Below are positions 37,774-46,900 of a stretch of DNA of 64,000 nt, piece by piece. Below the pieces are notes generated by a model. The model ran no database searches. It had not been told where the DNA came from and saw only the letters and a program-made list of their open reading frames with translations. The position numbers were made by a program, and so were the translations under genes. This stretch comes from Stenotrophomonas mori (GTDB lineage Bacteria; Pseudomonadota; Gammaproteobacteria; Xanthomonadales; Xanthomonadaceae): NCBI RefSeq assembly GCF_023556335.1, contig NZ_JAIKTS010000001.1, positions 62,001-126,000 on the forward strand, in the 5' to 3' direction. The number at the start of each line of letters is the position of its first letter. Position 1 is the stretch's first letter.

Positions 37774-40458
37774 ATGGTCTTTGGGTGGCTGGTGGCGATG
37801 GGGGTGGTGCTGGCGATACCGGTGCTGTTGATCCTGGCGCTGGTGTCGGTGTCCTCGCTGAAGCGGCGCGTGGCGGCGCTGGAGGCCGCGCTGGCGATGC
37901 ATGCCGGGACGGCCACGGTGGTGCCGGCGGTGGATCCGCAAGCGCACGGTGCGTGGGAGGACGGTCCACCGGAGGAAGAGGACGTCCCCGTCCCGGTGCC
38001 GCCCCGGGAACCGGACGTGGAGGGGCAGAGGGCGCCGCTCGAGGTCCCGCCGTTGCCGGAACCGGCCCTTGTGTCCGCGCCTGCGTCCGTGGCTGCGCCG
38101 GAGGAGGCTGGGACGCCGGCAGCGGAAGCGCCGGGCCTGGTCGAGCGCGGCCTGGAGCGCATCAAGCAGTGGTTCACCCGCGGCAATGTGCCGGTCAAGG
38201 TGGGCATGCTGGTGCTGCTGGCCGGCGTCGCCGCGCTGCTCAAGTACGTCAGCGACCAGGGCTGGCTGCGCCTGCCGATCGAGCTGCGCCTGGCCGGCAT
38301 CAGTGCCGCGGCGCTGGCCGGGCTGGTGTTCGCCTGGCGCCAGCGCGACAGCCACCGGGCATTCGCGCTGGCGCTGCAGGGCGGTGCCATCGGGGTACTG
38401 TTGCTGACCGTGTTCGCGGCGGCCAAGAACTACGGTCTGCTGGGCATCGCGCCGGCCTTCGTGGTCAGCGTGGTGTTGATCGCCGGGTTGTGCGTGATGG
38501 CGGTGCTGCAGGAGTCGCGCACACTGGCCATCCTCGGCGTGCTGGCCGGGTTCATGGCGCCGATCTGGCTGTCCGATGGCGGCGGCAACCATGTCGGCCT
38601 GTTCTCCTACTACGCGCTGCTCAACACCGGGCTGTTCGCCATTGCCTGGGTGCGCCCCTGGCGCATCCTCAACCTGCTGGGCTTCGCCTTCACCTGGGGC
38701 ATCGGCACGCTCTGGGGCGTGCTGGACTACACGCCGGCCAAGTTCGCCAGCACCGAGCCGTTCCTGGTGCTGTTCTTCGCCTTCTACCTGTTGCTGCCGC
38801 TGCTGTACGCGCGTCGGGCGGCGACGCCGGGCGGCGCGCGCATCGACGGTTGCCTGTTGTTCGGCACGCCGCTGGTGGCGTTCTCGCTGCAGGCCGGCCT
38901 GCTGCAGGGCGAGCGCATGGCGCTGGCGCTGTGCGCGCTCGGCGTGGCCGTGCTCTATGCGGGGCTGGCATACGCGCTGCGCGGCCGCGCGCGCCTGCAG
39001 CTGCTGGCCCAGGGCTACGCCATCCTGGCTGTCGGCTTCGCCACGCTGGCGGTGCCGTTGGCGCTGTCGGCCAAGGCCACCGCGTCGGTGTTCGCGCTGG
39101 AAGGCGCCGGCCTGGTCTGGCTGGGCCTGATGCAGCAGCGCCGGCTTGCCCGCTGGACCGGCATCGGCCTGCAACTGGCGGCCGCGTTCGCGCTGGCGGT
39201 GGGCATCGACGGTGCCCACGCCAGCGGCGGCGTGGAGCTCGCTGTCGCCAATGCGGCCTTCATGGGGGCGCTGCTGATCGCGCTGGCGGCCTTCGCCACC
39301 GCGTGGCTGTACCGCGGCGCCGGCCGCCGGGCGGTGGCGGCGATCGCCTATGCCTGGGGCCTGCTCTGGTGGTTGGGCAATGGCGGTACCGAGATCGCGC
39401 GCTTCGTGGAGCCGCGCAGCGTCCTGCACGGCATGCTGCTGCTGCTGGGTGTCACCGGCTGGCTGGCGGCCGAGGTGCACCGCCGCCGGCCGTCAGCGGG
39501 ACTCTCGCTGACCACGCTGGGCTGCTTCGTGCTGGCGTTCCCGCTGGCCTTCCTGCAGGTGGCCGAATACGGCCAGCCGTTTGCCGGCCACGGTGCCTGG
39601 GCGTGGCCACTGTTCGCCGCGCTGGGCGTGCGCAGCCTGCTGTGCCTGCGCTCGGCGGGCGATGCGGTCGCCGGCCCGGCACAGTTGGCCTGGTGGCTGC
39701 TGTGGCCGACGGTGCTGTCGCTGCTGTCCTGGCATCTGGGCAGGCGCTTCGCGCTGGCCGACGGCTGGGTCGGCATGCTGCTGGCGCTGCCCTGGCTGCT
39801 GCTGGCGCTGCTGTCGATGCGGCGCTGGCACTGGCTGGCGCAGCCGCTGGGGCCGGCCTTCGACCGTTACCGCGCGGCCCTGCAGGCGGCGGTGTTCGCG
39901 CTCCTGGGCCTGTGGTGGCTGGTCTGGCTGGGCAACGCCGGCGATTCGTCGCCGCTGCCGTGGGTGGTGCTGCTCAATCCGCTGGACCTGGCACAGCTGG
40001 CGGTACTGGCGCTGGCGGCCGCGCAGCTGTGGTCGCTGGCCGACCGCTCGCGCCTGGCCGGGCTACGCCTGGGACTGCTGCCGCTGGCCGCGCTGGTGCT
40101 GGTCAGTACGGTCACCCTGCGCGCCGTGCACCAGTGGGGCGGCGTGGACTGGAACGGCCGCCTGATCGACACCAGCCTGGCGCAGACCAGCCTGACCGTG
40201 GTCTGGAGCCTGCTCGGAGTGGTCGGCTGGGTATCCGGCTCGCGGCGCGGGCAATGGGGGCTGTGGCTGGCCGGCGCCATCCTGATGGCGGTGGTGCTGG
40301 CCAAGCTGCTGCTGATCGACCGCGAGAATCTGGGCGACCTGCTGGGCATCGGCGCCTTCATCGCCTATGGCCTGCTGTGCACGCTGGTCGGCTGGCTGGC
40401 GCCGGCGCCGCCGCGCACCGCCGGCCAGGGCACACGACACGAGGACCCCTCCGCATGA
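37774..40458 (+). CDS. DUF2339 polytopic membrane protein
   Basis: An 894-residue integral membrane protein. The N-terminal helix (VAMGVVLAIPVLLILALVSV) is followed by a Pro/Glu-rich cytoplasmic linker (residues 45-125). The DUF2339 membrane core starts at NVPVKVGMLVLLAGVAALLK and contains some two dozen helices, ending near residue 880. The motif RDSHRAFALALQGGAIGVLL is typical. Function unknown. The stop overlaps the start of the DUF3999 gene by four bases, and the two families regularly occur together, so they likely form one complex. Confidence 0.88.
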   Translation: MVFGWLVAMGVVLAIPVLLILALVSVSSLKRRVAALEAALAMHAGTATVVPAVDPQAHGAWEDGPPEEEDVPVPVPPREPDVEGQRAPLEVPPLPEPALVSAPASVAAPEEAGTPAAEAPGLVERGLERIKQWFTRGNVPVKVGMLVLLAGVAALLKYVSDQGWLRLPIELRLAGISAAALAGLVFAWRQRDSHRAFALALQGGAIGVLLLTVFAAAKNYGLLGIAPAFVVSVVLIAGLCVMAVLQESRTLAILGVLAGFMAPIWLSDGGGNHVGLFSYYALLNTGLFAIAWVRPWRILNLLGFAFTWGIGTLWGVLDYTPAKFASTEPFLVLFFAFYLLLPLLYARRAATPGGARIDGCLLFGTPLVAFSLQAGLLQGERMALALCALGVAVLYAGLAYALRGRARLQLLAQGYAILAVGFATLAVPLALSAKATASVFALEGAGLVWLGLMQQRRLARWTGIGLQLAAAFALAVGIDGAHASGGVELAVANAAFMGALLIALAAFATAWLYRGAGRRAVAAIAYAWGLLWWLGNGGTEIARFVEPRSVLHGMLLLLGVTGWLAAEVHRRRPSAGLSLTTLGCFVLAFPLAFLQVAEYGQPFAGHGAWAWPLFAALGVRSLLCLRSAGDAVAGPAQLAWWLLWPTVLSLLSWHLGRRFALADGWVGMLLALPWLLLALLSMRRWHWLAQPLGPAFDRYRAALQAAVFALLGLWWLVWLGNAGDSSPLPWVVLLNPLDLAQLAVLALAAAQLWSLADRSRLAGLRLGLLPLAALVLVSTVTLRAVHQWGGVDWNGRLIDTSLAQTSLTVVWSLLGVVGWVSGSRRGQWGLWLAGAILMAVVLAKLLLIDRENLGDLLGIGAFIAYGLLCTLVGWLAPAPPRTAGQGTRHEDPSA

Positions 40459-41834
40459 TCAAACGTCTTGGATGGCTGGCGCTGCTGCCGCTGACGGCGC
40501 CCGCGGCCGATGAATTCGCCACGCAATGGCCGCTGCAGCTGGCCCAGGACGATGCCGGCGCCTACCGCGTGGTGCTGGAGGACGGCGTCTACCGCGCCGC
40601 GTACTGGCGCGACCTGCGCGATGTGCAGGTGCTCGATGCCGACGGCAGGCCGATGGCCAGCGCGGTGCAGGGAGCGGCCGTGCCGACCGCCGGGCCGGCA
40701 CGGCAGGTGACGCTGGACTGGTTCGCCTTGCCGGCCAGCGCCGCCGCGACGGCGGGCGAAGACCTGAGCGTGGTGGTGCAGCGCGATGCCGGCGGCAACG
40801 TGGTGTCGGTGCGCAATACGCTGGGCGCCGCGGGCGCGGCCAAGGGCGATCCCTCGTGGCTGGTGGACCTGGGCCGGCAGGCCGGCCAGGTGCAGGCACT
40901 GAAGGTCGAGTGGGAGGGCGAGCCGACGGCGGTGGACCTGGGCTATCGCTTGGAAGGCAGCGACGACCTGCGCCGCTGGCAGGTGCTCGACCCGGAAGTG
41001 CGGCTGGTGCGCCTGCGCAACCAGGGGCGGCAGTTGAACAGCGACCGCATCGCACTGTCCACGCCGCAGCGGTACCTGCGGCTGGTGCCGCTGCAGCGCG
41101 ATGGCGCGCCGCCGCTGCGCGCGCTGCACGGCGAACTGGCCGGCGACACGGCCGCCGGCGACTGGCGATGGGTCGAACTGGCGGCGCCGGCAGCGGACGC
41201 CGGCGCGCCGGGCCGTTTCCGGTACCGGGTGCAGGGACGTTTCCCGGTGCAGCGGCTGGACGTGGCGCTGCCCGCCAACAGCACCGTGTCGTGGACCGTG
41301 TCCAGCGCCGACGACGACCGCAAGGTGGCCGATGCCGCACAGGCCTGGCACGTGCGCGCCAGCGGTTGGAACACCTGGACACTGCAGGACGGCGACCGCC
41401 GCCAGGCCTCGGCGCCGCTGGAGCTGGGGCGGGAAACCGGCGACCGCGACTGGCAGCTGCAGGCCGAGCCGGCGGTGGCGGGAACCCCCGCACCGGCCTT
41501 GAGGCTGGGCTACCGGCCGGGCAGCGTGGTGTTCCTCGCCCAGGGCCGCGCACCCTACCTGCTGGTGGCCGGCAGCGCACGGGCCGACGTGCGCGAGACG
41601 AATCTGGAGCCGATGCTGGCCGCGCTGCGCGCGGGCAATGGTGCGCAGTGGCAGCCGGCGGTCGCCAGCCTCGGCGAAGGCGCGGTACGCGCCGGCGACA
41701 AGGCCTATGCGCCGGCGGCGCCGGTGCGCGACTGGAAGAACCTGGTGCTGTGGGCGGTGCTGGTGGCCGGCGCGCTGGCGGTGGCCGGATTCGCGATGAG
41801 CCTGCTGCGCGGCAACCGCCCCGCGAACGATTGA
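40455..41834 (+). CDS. DUF3999 family protein, partner of DUF2339
   Basis: A 459-residue protein with a short signal-like N-terminus (LGWLALLPLTAPAAD), a large beta-rich periplasmic region (DLGYRLEGSDDLRRWQVL, PQRYLRLVPLQRDG), and a C-terminal helix (NLVLWAVLVAGALAVAGFAMSLL) that anchors it. This is the DUF3999 layout. It is translationally coupled to the DUF2339 gene. Role unknown; the periplasmic domain could bind a carbohydrate or sense the envelope, but that is guesswork. Confidence 0.85.
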   Translation: MIKRLGWLALLPLTAPAADEFATQWPLQLAQDDAGAYRVVLEDGVYRAAYWRDLRDVQVLDADGRPMASAVQGAAVPTAGPARQVTLDWFALPASAAATAGEDLSVVVQRDAGGNVVSVRNTLGAAGAAKGDPSWLVDLGRQAGQVQALKVEWEGEPTAVDLGYRLEGSDDLRRWQVLDPEVRLVRLRNQGRQLNSDRIALSTPQRYLRLVPLQRDGAPPLRALHGELAGDTAAGDWRWVELAAPAADAGAPGRFRYRVQGRFPVQRLDVALPANSTVSWTVSSADDDRKVADAAQAWHVRASGWNTWTLQDGDRRQASAPLELGRETGDRDWQLQAEPAVAGTPAPALRLGYRPGSVVFLAQGRAPYLLVAGSARADVRETNLEPMLAALRAGNGAQWQPAVASLGEGAVRAGDKAYAPAAPVRDWKNLVLWAVLVAGALAVAGFAMSLLRGNRPAND

Positions 41835-41953
41835 AGCCGTTCCTGTCCGGCCGGAACGACTCCGGTCGCGGGCGGCCCGCCCGCTGATCCGTCCGCACGC
41901 GGGGTCCGGGCGGGGAACGTCCCGTCGCGCACTGAAGTGCGCGTCTGCGCGCG

Positions 41954-42533
41954 GTCGATGAAGTCACCGCGCAGCAGGCCATACAGCCTGGTGTCGCCGG
42001 ATTCGCCATTGACGTGCCAGCGTTCGCGCAGCACGCCCTCGCGGACGAAGCCCGGCTTTTCGACCCGGCGGCACGAGGCCGGGTGGCGCGGGCCGGTGTC
42101 GGCTTCGATCCGGTGCAGTCCCCATGTCCTCGAACAGGGCGTGCGGGATCCTGAGCAACACCTCGCTGGCCAGTCCGTGGCCCGGCCAGTGCGGATGCAG
42201 GCTGTAGCCGATCCCGGCGCGGCCCTGCTCCAGGTGCGTCGCGACCGCCGCGCTGGTGCCGACCAGCCGGTCGCTGTGCGCATCGGCGATGGCCCGGACG
42301 AGCCTGTCCAGCCCGCGGCGCTGGCGCTGGATGTCGGCCACCGTGCGTTCGGCCTGCGCCGGCTCGGTCCAGGCCGGGCAGCTCCCGTAGCGCATCCCCC
42401 GCGGATCGCTGTGGATGGCGAACAGGGCCGGCGCGGCGGCCCCGCGTACTTCGCGCAGGCGCAGCCGGGGGCTGGACAGCTCGGGATAGGGCAGGCGCGG
42501 TGGCAGGCGCCGCACCTCGGGTTTGCCCCTCAT
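41954..42533 (-). pseudogene. GNAT acetyltransferase (RimJ/RimL type), frameshifted
   Basis: The N-terminal half runs in one frame from ATG 42533 to HALFEDMG. The rest ([52 protein letters not shown]) continues in the neighbouring frame. The break is at 42120-42123, where the minus strand reads GGGG; a three-base run would restore one reading frame. The restored protein matches GNAT enzymes that acetylate ribosomal proteins or amino acids. After the domain ends near 41954 there is no nearby stop, and the frame remains open to 41705, inside the DUF3999 gene. Either a recent pseudogene or a sequencing error in a homopolymer. Confidence 0.7.
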
Positions 42534-42587
42534 GCGGGGGCGGGCGAGAATCGCGGTTTCCCATCACGTTCGCGGAGCCGCGCTGCC

Positions 42588-43766
42588 ATGTCCATCGTTC
42601 GCATGACCGACCTTGATCTTTCCGGCAAGCGGGTCCTGATCCGGCAAGACCTCAACGTGCCGATCGACGACAACGGCAGGATCACCTCCGAACAGCGCAT
42701 CACCGCCTCGCTGCCGACGCTGAAGCTGGCGCTGGAGAAGGGCGCAGCGGTGCTGGTCACCTCGCACCTGGGCCGCCCCAGGGAAGGCGTGTGGAGCGAG
42801 GCCGATTCGCTGGCGCCGGTGGCCGCACGGCTGTCCGAGCTGCTGGGCGTGGACGTGCCGCTGGTCAAGGACTGGGTGGAAGGCGTGGACGTGGCGCCGG
42901 GCAGCATCGTGCTGCTGGAGAACTGCCGCATGAACGTCGGCGAGAAGGCCGACGACGAAGCCCTGTCCAGGAAGTACGCGGCCCTGTGCGACGTGTTCGT
43001 GATGGACGCCTTCGGCACCGCGCACCGCGCGCAGGCTTCGACCCACGGGGTGATCCGGTTCGCGCCGGTCGCCGCCGGCGGCCCGCTGCTGATGGCCGAG
43101 CTGGACGCGCTGGACAAGGCGCTGGCCAATCCCGCGCGGCCGCTGCTGGCCATCGTCGCCGGCTCCAAGGTCTCGACCAAGCTGGAACTGCTCTCCAGCC
43201 TGGTCGGCAAGGTGGACCAGCTGATCGTCGGCGGCGGCATCGCCAACACCTTCATCGCCGCCGAGGGGCACGGCGTGGGCACGTCGCTGGTCGAGAACGA
43301 CCTGCTCGACACCGCACGCAAGATCGACGCCGATGCCAAGGCGCGCGGTGCCGAGATCCCGCTGCCGGTCGATGTGGTGGTGGCGCCTGCCTTTGCTGCT
43401 GACGCCCCGGCCACGGTCAAGGCGGTCGATGCTGTGGGCGCCGGCGACATGATCCTGGACATCGGCCCGGAGACCGCCGTGCAGTATGCCGAACTGATCG
43501 CCAAGGCCGGCACCGTGGTGTGGAACGGCCCGGTCGGCGTGTTCGAGTTCGACGCCTTCGGCAAGGGCACCGAGGCGCTGGCGCGCGCCATCGCCGCGTC
43601 CAGCGCGTTCTCCATCGCCGGCGGCGGCGACACCCTGGCGGCGGTGGACAAGTATGGCGTCGCCGACCAGGTCAGCTACATCTCCACCGGTGGCGGCGCG
43701 TTCCTGGAATTCCTGGAAGGCAAGACCCTGCCGGCGGTGGCGGCACTGGACGCCCGCGGCGCGTGA
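42588..43766 (+). CDS. pgk: Phosphoglycerate kinase
   Basis: Phosphoglycerate kinase transfers phosphate from 1,3-bisphosphoglycerate to ADP. The 392-residue protein has [66 protein letters not shown], and the nucleotide-binding [12 protein letters not shown] and GGGDTLAAV segments. The length is normal. The region between it and the upstream pseudogene is only 54 bases, so its promoter probably lies partly within the pseudogene. The HAD phosphatase follows after 142 bases. Confidence 0.97.
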   Translation: MSIVRMTDLDLSGKRVLIRQDLNVPIDDNGRITSEQRITASLPTLKLALEKGAAVLVTSHLGRPREGVWSEADSLAPVAARLSELLGVDVPLVKDWVEGVDVAPGSIVLLENCRMNVGEKADDEALSRKYAALCDVFVMDAFGTAHRAQASTHGVIRFAPVAAGGPLLMAELDALDKALANPARPLLAIVAGSKVSTKLELLSSLVGKVDQLIVGGGIANTFIAAEGHGVGTSLVENDLLDTARKIDADAKARGAEIPLPVDVVVAPAFAADAPATVKAVDAVGAGDMILDIGPETAVQYAELIAKAGTVVWNGPVGVFEFDAFGKGTEALARAIAASSAFSIAGGGDTLAAVDKYGVADQVSYISTGGGAFLEFLEGKTLPAVAALDARGA

Positions 43767-43908
43767 GGGCGCGCGCACGGACCTGGTGCGCCTGTCCGGC
43801 AGGCCGTGGGCGGTGCCGGTAGTGCCCGCGTATTCCGCATGCGTTGCGCCTGCTGCGCACCGCCACGGTTCACGGGCCATCGCCCATGACGGATCGAGAG
43901 GACGCCGC

Positions 43909-44553
43909 ATGAGCCGCGATGTGCTGTTCTTCGACCTCGACGGCACGCTGATCGATTCGGCCGCGGGGATCACCCGCTGCGTGGCGTATGCGCTGGAGCG
44001 GATGCAGCAGCCGCTGCCGCCAGCGGACGAGCTGCGCCGCTGGATCGGGCCGTCGCTGCGCTCCAGCTTCGCACCGCTGCTGGGTGATGCGCGGCGGGTG
44101 GAGCAGGCGGTGGCGCTGTACCGCGAACGCTTCGAGGCCGTCGGCTGGCGGGAACACGCGGTCTATCCCGGGATCGGCGACCAGGTGCGTGCCCTGCATG
44201 CCGCCGGCCACCGGCTGGCGGTGGTCACCGCCAAGAACGAACCGCATGCGCGGCGCATCGTCGAACACCTGCCGTTCGGAACGTGTTTCGACGACGTGAT
44301 CGGCGCCACCCCCGACGGTACGCGCAGCGACAAACCGCAGCTGGTTGCCGAAGCCCTGCGGCGCCTGGCGCTGCAGCCCGCACAGTGCTGGATGATCGGC
44401 GACCGCCGCATGGACATCGAGGGCGCGCGCCACCATGGCCTGCGCAACATCGGCGTGCTGTGGGGGTTCGGCAGCCGCGAGGAGCTGGCCGCGGCCGGCG
44501 CAGCCCACCTTGCCGACACGCCCGCGGAGCTGGGACGGCTGCTGTCGCGATAG
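43909..44553 (+). CDS. HAD family hydrolase (phosphoglycolate phosphatase-like)
   Basis: A 214-residue HAD superfamily phosphatase. Motif I FFDLDGTLIDS has the nucleophile D9 and acid D11. Motif II is VVTAKN, motif III K is in SDKPQLVAEA, and motif IV is MIGDRRMDIEGA. The helical cap after motif I marks subfamily IA, including phosphoglycolate phosphatase and pyrophosphatase-like enzymes. GAGAGG precedes the ATG at 43909. Lying beside pgk suggests metabolite repair or sugar phosphate dephosphorylation, but the substrate is not shown by sequence. Confidence 0.87.
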   Translation: MSRDVLFFDLDGTLIDSAAGITRCVAYALERMQQPLPPADELRRWIGPSLRSSFAPLLGDARRVEQAVALYRERFEAVGWREHAVYPGIGDQVRALHAAGHRLAVVTAKNEPHARRIVEHLPFGTCFDDVIGATPDGTRSDKPQLVAEALRRLALQPAQCWMIGDRRMDIEGARHHGLRNIGVLWGFGSREELAAAGAAHLADTPAELGRLLSR

Positions 44554-44598
44554 AGCGGCCCTGCCCGGCACGGCGCCACTGCCGCGGCCGCAAGCCCT

Positions 44599-44829
44599 GT
44601 AGAGCGGGGCCATGCCCCGCTGGAGCTTTACCGGGCCGTCCCCCGCCGGGCATGGCCCGGCGCTACGGTATTGCCACCGCCGCAAGCCCTGTAGAGCGGG
44701 GCCACGCCCCGCTGGGGCTTTACCGGGCCGTCCCCCGCCGGGCATGGCCCGGCGCTACGTCATTGCCGCGGCCGCAGGCCCTGTAGAGCGGGGCCGCGCC
44801 CCGCTGGAGCTTTACCGGGCAGTCCCCCG
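44599..44829 (+). repeat. Tandem array of paired GTAG palindromic repeats (array 3, 92-bp period)
   Basis: Three units start with GTAGAGCGGGGCC at 44599, 44691 and 44783, exactly 92 bp apart; the last is incomplete. The spacer reads GGAGCTTTACCGGGC or GGGGCTTTACCGGGC, different from array 1. The second palindrome ends GGCATGGCCCGGCGCTAC. The array lies 45 bases downstream of the HAD gene. Confidence 0.92.
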
Positions 44830-44940
44830 CCTGCAGGTGCATGCCCTCACCGGAATCTTCGCCGGCGGCCGTGCCTGGCGTCCGGTTGTCGTCGCGGGAA
44901 ATGCCAGACCGCATATCGCCCCGGTACGGGTGTCGGTGGA

Positions 44941-45088
44941 CTGTCCCGGCTGGCTCGGGCACGGTCCCGGGAAGGCTGTCCGGTGCCGGCGCCTGTCCTT
45001 GTGCGGTGTTGCCGCGGGACAGTGCCGTGCCTCGTCGCGCCGAGGTCCGGACAGCCTGTCCGCCATCTGCGCGGGACAGTGCGGACAG
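44941..45088. promoter_or_regulatory. Cluster of GGACAG/CTGTCC hexamers upstream of pyk
   Basis: Eight copies occur in 148 bases: CTGTCC at 44941, 44976, 44993 and 45056; GGACAG at 45017, 45049, 45074 and 45083. One pair makes a perfect inverted repeat GGACAG-C-CTGTCC (45049-45061), and 45074-45088 is a direct pair nine bases apart. The cluster ends 82 bases before the pyk start. It may be a multi-site operator; the binding protein is unknown. Confidence 0.4.
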
Positions 45089-45169
45089 TGGCGTCTGAAA
45101 GTGCGCCGGACATCGTTGTCATGCGTTGATTGTGCTAATTTCGACGGACTTTAACGGAGTTTTCGCACC

Positions 45170-46636
45170 ATGATCGAACGCCAGCGCCGTACCAAGATCC
45201 TCGCCACTCTCGGACCGGCGACCGATGCGCCGGGCGTGCTCGATGATCTGTTCCGTGCCGGCGTCAACGTGGTCCGGCTGAACTTCTCGCATGGCGATCC
45301 GGCGGGGCAGGCCAAGCGTGCCGCCGAGGTGCGGGCCGCCGCGCAGCGGGTCGGTGTGGAGGTCGGCATCCTCGCCGACCTGCCCGGGCCCAAGATCCGC
45401 ATCGAGCGCTTCGCCGAGGGCAGGGTGCAGCTCAAGGCCGGCGACCGCTTCGACCTGATCGCGCGTGGCGATGTCGGCCCGGGCGACGCCGGACAGGTCG
45501 GCGTGAGCTACCTCGGCCTGCCGCAGGACGTCGGCGCCGGCGATGTGCTGCTGCTGGACGATGGCCTGATGCAGCTGCAGGTGACCGAGGTGCAGGGCGA
45601 GCGGATCATCACCAGCGTGCTCAACGACGGGGTGCTGTCCGACCGCAAGGGGCTGAACAAGCAGGGCGGCGGGCTCTCGCTGGGCGCCCTGACCGAACGC
45701 GACAAGGAGCTGATCGGCATCGTCGCCAAGATCGGCGTGGACTTCATCGCGGTTTCGTTCTGCCGCAATGCGCAGGACATGAACGATGCCCGCGCCATCG
45801 CCCAGCAGCACGGCAGCGATGCGGCGCTGGTGTCGAAGATCGAGCGCACCGAGGCGATCACCAACCTGGAGGAGATCGTCGAGGCCAGCGACGTGGTGAT
45901 GGTCGCGCGCGGCGACCTGGGCGTGGAGATCGGCGACGCCGAGCTGCCGGGCCTGCAGAAGAAGATCATCAAGGCCGCGCTGGCCCAGAACAAGGTGGTG
46001 ATCACCGCCACCCAGATGCTGCAGTCCATGGTCGAAAGCCCGATCCCGACCCGCGCCGAAGTGCTGGACGTGGCCAACTCGGTCATCGACGGCACCGACG
46101 CGGTGATGCTGTCGGCGGAAACCGCGGCCGGGGCCTGGCCGGTGAAGGCGGTGGAAGCGATGGCGCGCATCTGCCTGGGCGCCGAACGCCAGTTCCAGAC
46201 CGAGACCGATTTCAACGCCTCGCCGCGCAACCTCCAGCGCGCCGACCAGGCCATCGCCATGGCGACCATGTTCCTGTCCCAGCACGTGGGCGTGCGCGCC
46301 ATCGTGGCGATGACCGAATCCGGCGGCACCGCGCGCTACCTGTCGCGCTTCCGCGCCAAGTCGCCGATCTATGCGGTCACCCGCCACGACGGTGCGCGCC
46401 GGCAGATGGCACTGATGCGCGATGTGTTCCCGATCAACTTCGACAGTCGCGGCTTCACCCCGCGCGAGGCCGCGCGGGGCAGCATCGGCCTGCTGGTGGC
46501 GGCCGGCCTGCTGCAGAGCGGCGACCGCGTGGTGTTCACCAGCGGCGAGCACATGGAGACCCACGGCGCCACCAATACGCTACGGCTGCTGCAGGTCGGC
46601 AGCGACGGCCGCGCCGGCGGCCTGGGCGAGCTGTAG
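45170..46636 (+). CDS. pyk: Pyruvate kinase
   Basis: Pyruvate kinase makes pyruvate and ATP from phosphoenolpyruvate. The 488-residue protein has RRTKILATLGPAT and VVRLNFSHG at the N-terminus, FIAVSFCRNAQDMN, the metal-binding MVARGDLGVEIG, and the signature KKIIKAALAQNKVVITATQM, followed by SAETAAGAWPVKAVEAM. It ends with the regulatory C domain (TRHDGARRQMALMRDVFPI). This is the PykA-like type. A clustered hexamer motif lies upstream. Confidence 0.97.
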   Translation: MIERQRRTKILATLGPATDAPGVLDDLFRAGVNVVRLNFSHGDPAGQAKRAAEVRAAAQRVGVEVGILADLPGPKIRIERFAEGRVQLKAGDRFDLIARGDVGPGDAGQVGVSYLGLPQDVGAGDVLLLDDGLMQLQVTEVQGERIITSVLNDGVLSDRKGLNKQGGGLSLGALTERDKELIGIVAKIGVDFIAVSFCRNAQDMNDARAIAQQHGSDAALVSKIERTEAITNLEEIVEASDVVMVARGDLGVEIGDAELPGLQKKIIKAALAQNKVVITATQMLQSMVESPIPTRAEVLDVANSVIDGTDAVMLSAETAAGAWPVKAVEAMARICLGAERQFQTETDFNASPRNLQRADQAIAMATMFLSQHVGVRAIVAMTESGGTARYLSRFRAKSPIYAVTRHDGARRQMALMRDVFPINFDSRGFTPREAARGSIGLLVAAGLLQSGDRVVFTSGEHMETHGATNTLRLLQVGSDGRAGGLGEL

Positions 46637-46860
46637 GCGCCGCGCCGACGCAACCGCTCACCGCCCCGGCGCCGCCGGGGGCGGGGTGCGCGGAGGCAGG
46701 AGGGGCGTGGCGGCCGGCGGGGACCGGGGGACGGGCACTGCCGGCAGGCGGCCGGCACGGCAGGGGCACCGCGGGGCGGGCGGGACAGGCTTTGTCCTGC
46801 CGGGACCGGTGGAAACCGCGGGTGGGTCATCGCCGGGGCCGGTTGATGCGGGCCACGGGC

Positions 46861-46866
46861 TATAAT
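46861..46866 (+). promoter_or_regulatory. -10 element for fba
   Basis: A perfect TATAAT in GGGCTATAATGCGGC, 34 bases before the fba ATG. A matching -35 is not obvious; TTGATG at 46843 is too close. Confidence 0.5.
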
Positions 46867-46900
46867 GCGGCTTTTCCCGCCATCCCGTCACAGGAACTTC

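Noticed and set aside
45116-45141. TTGTCA and TAATTT as a sigma-70 promoter for pyk
   Set aside because: The spacing is only 14 bp, too short for a normal promoter, though the AT-rich patch may still hold the start region.
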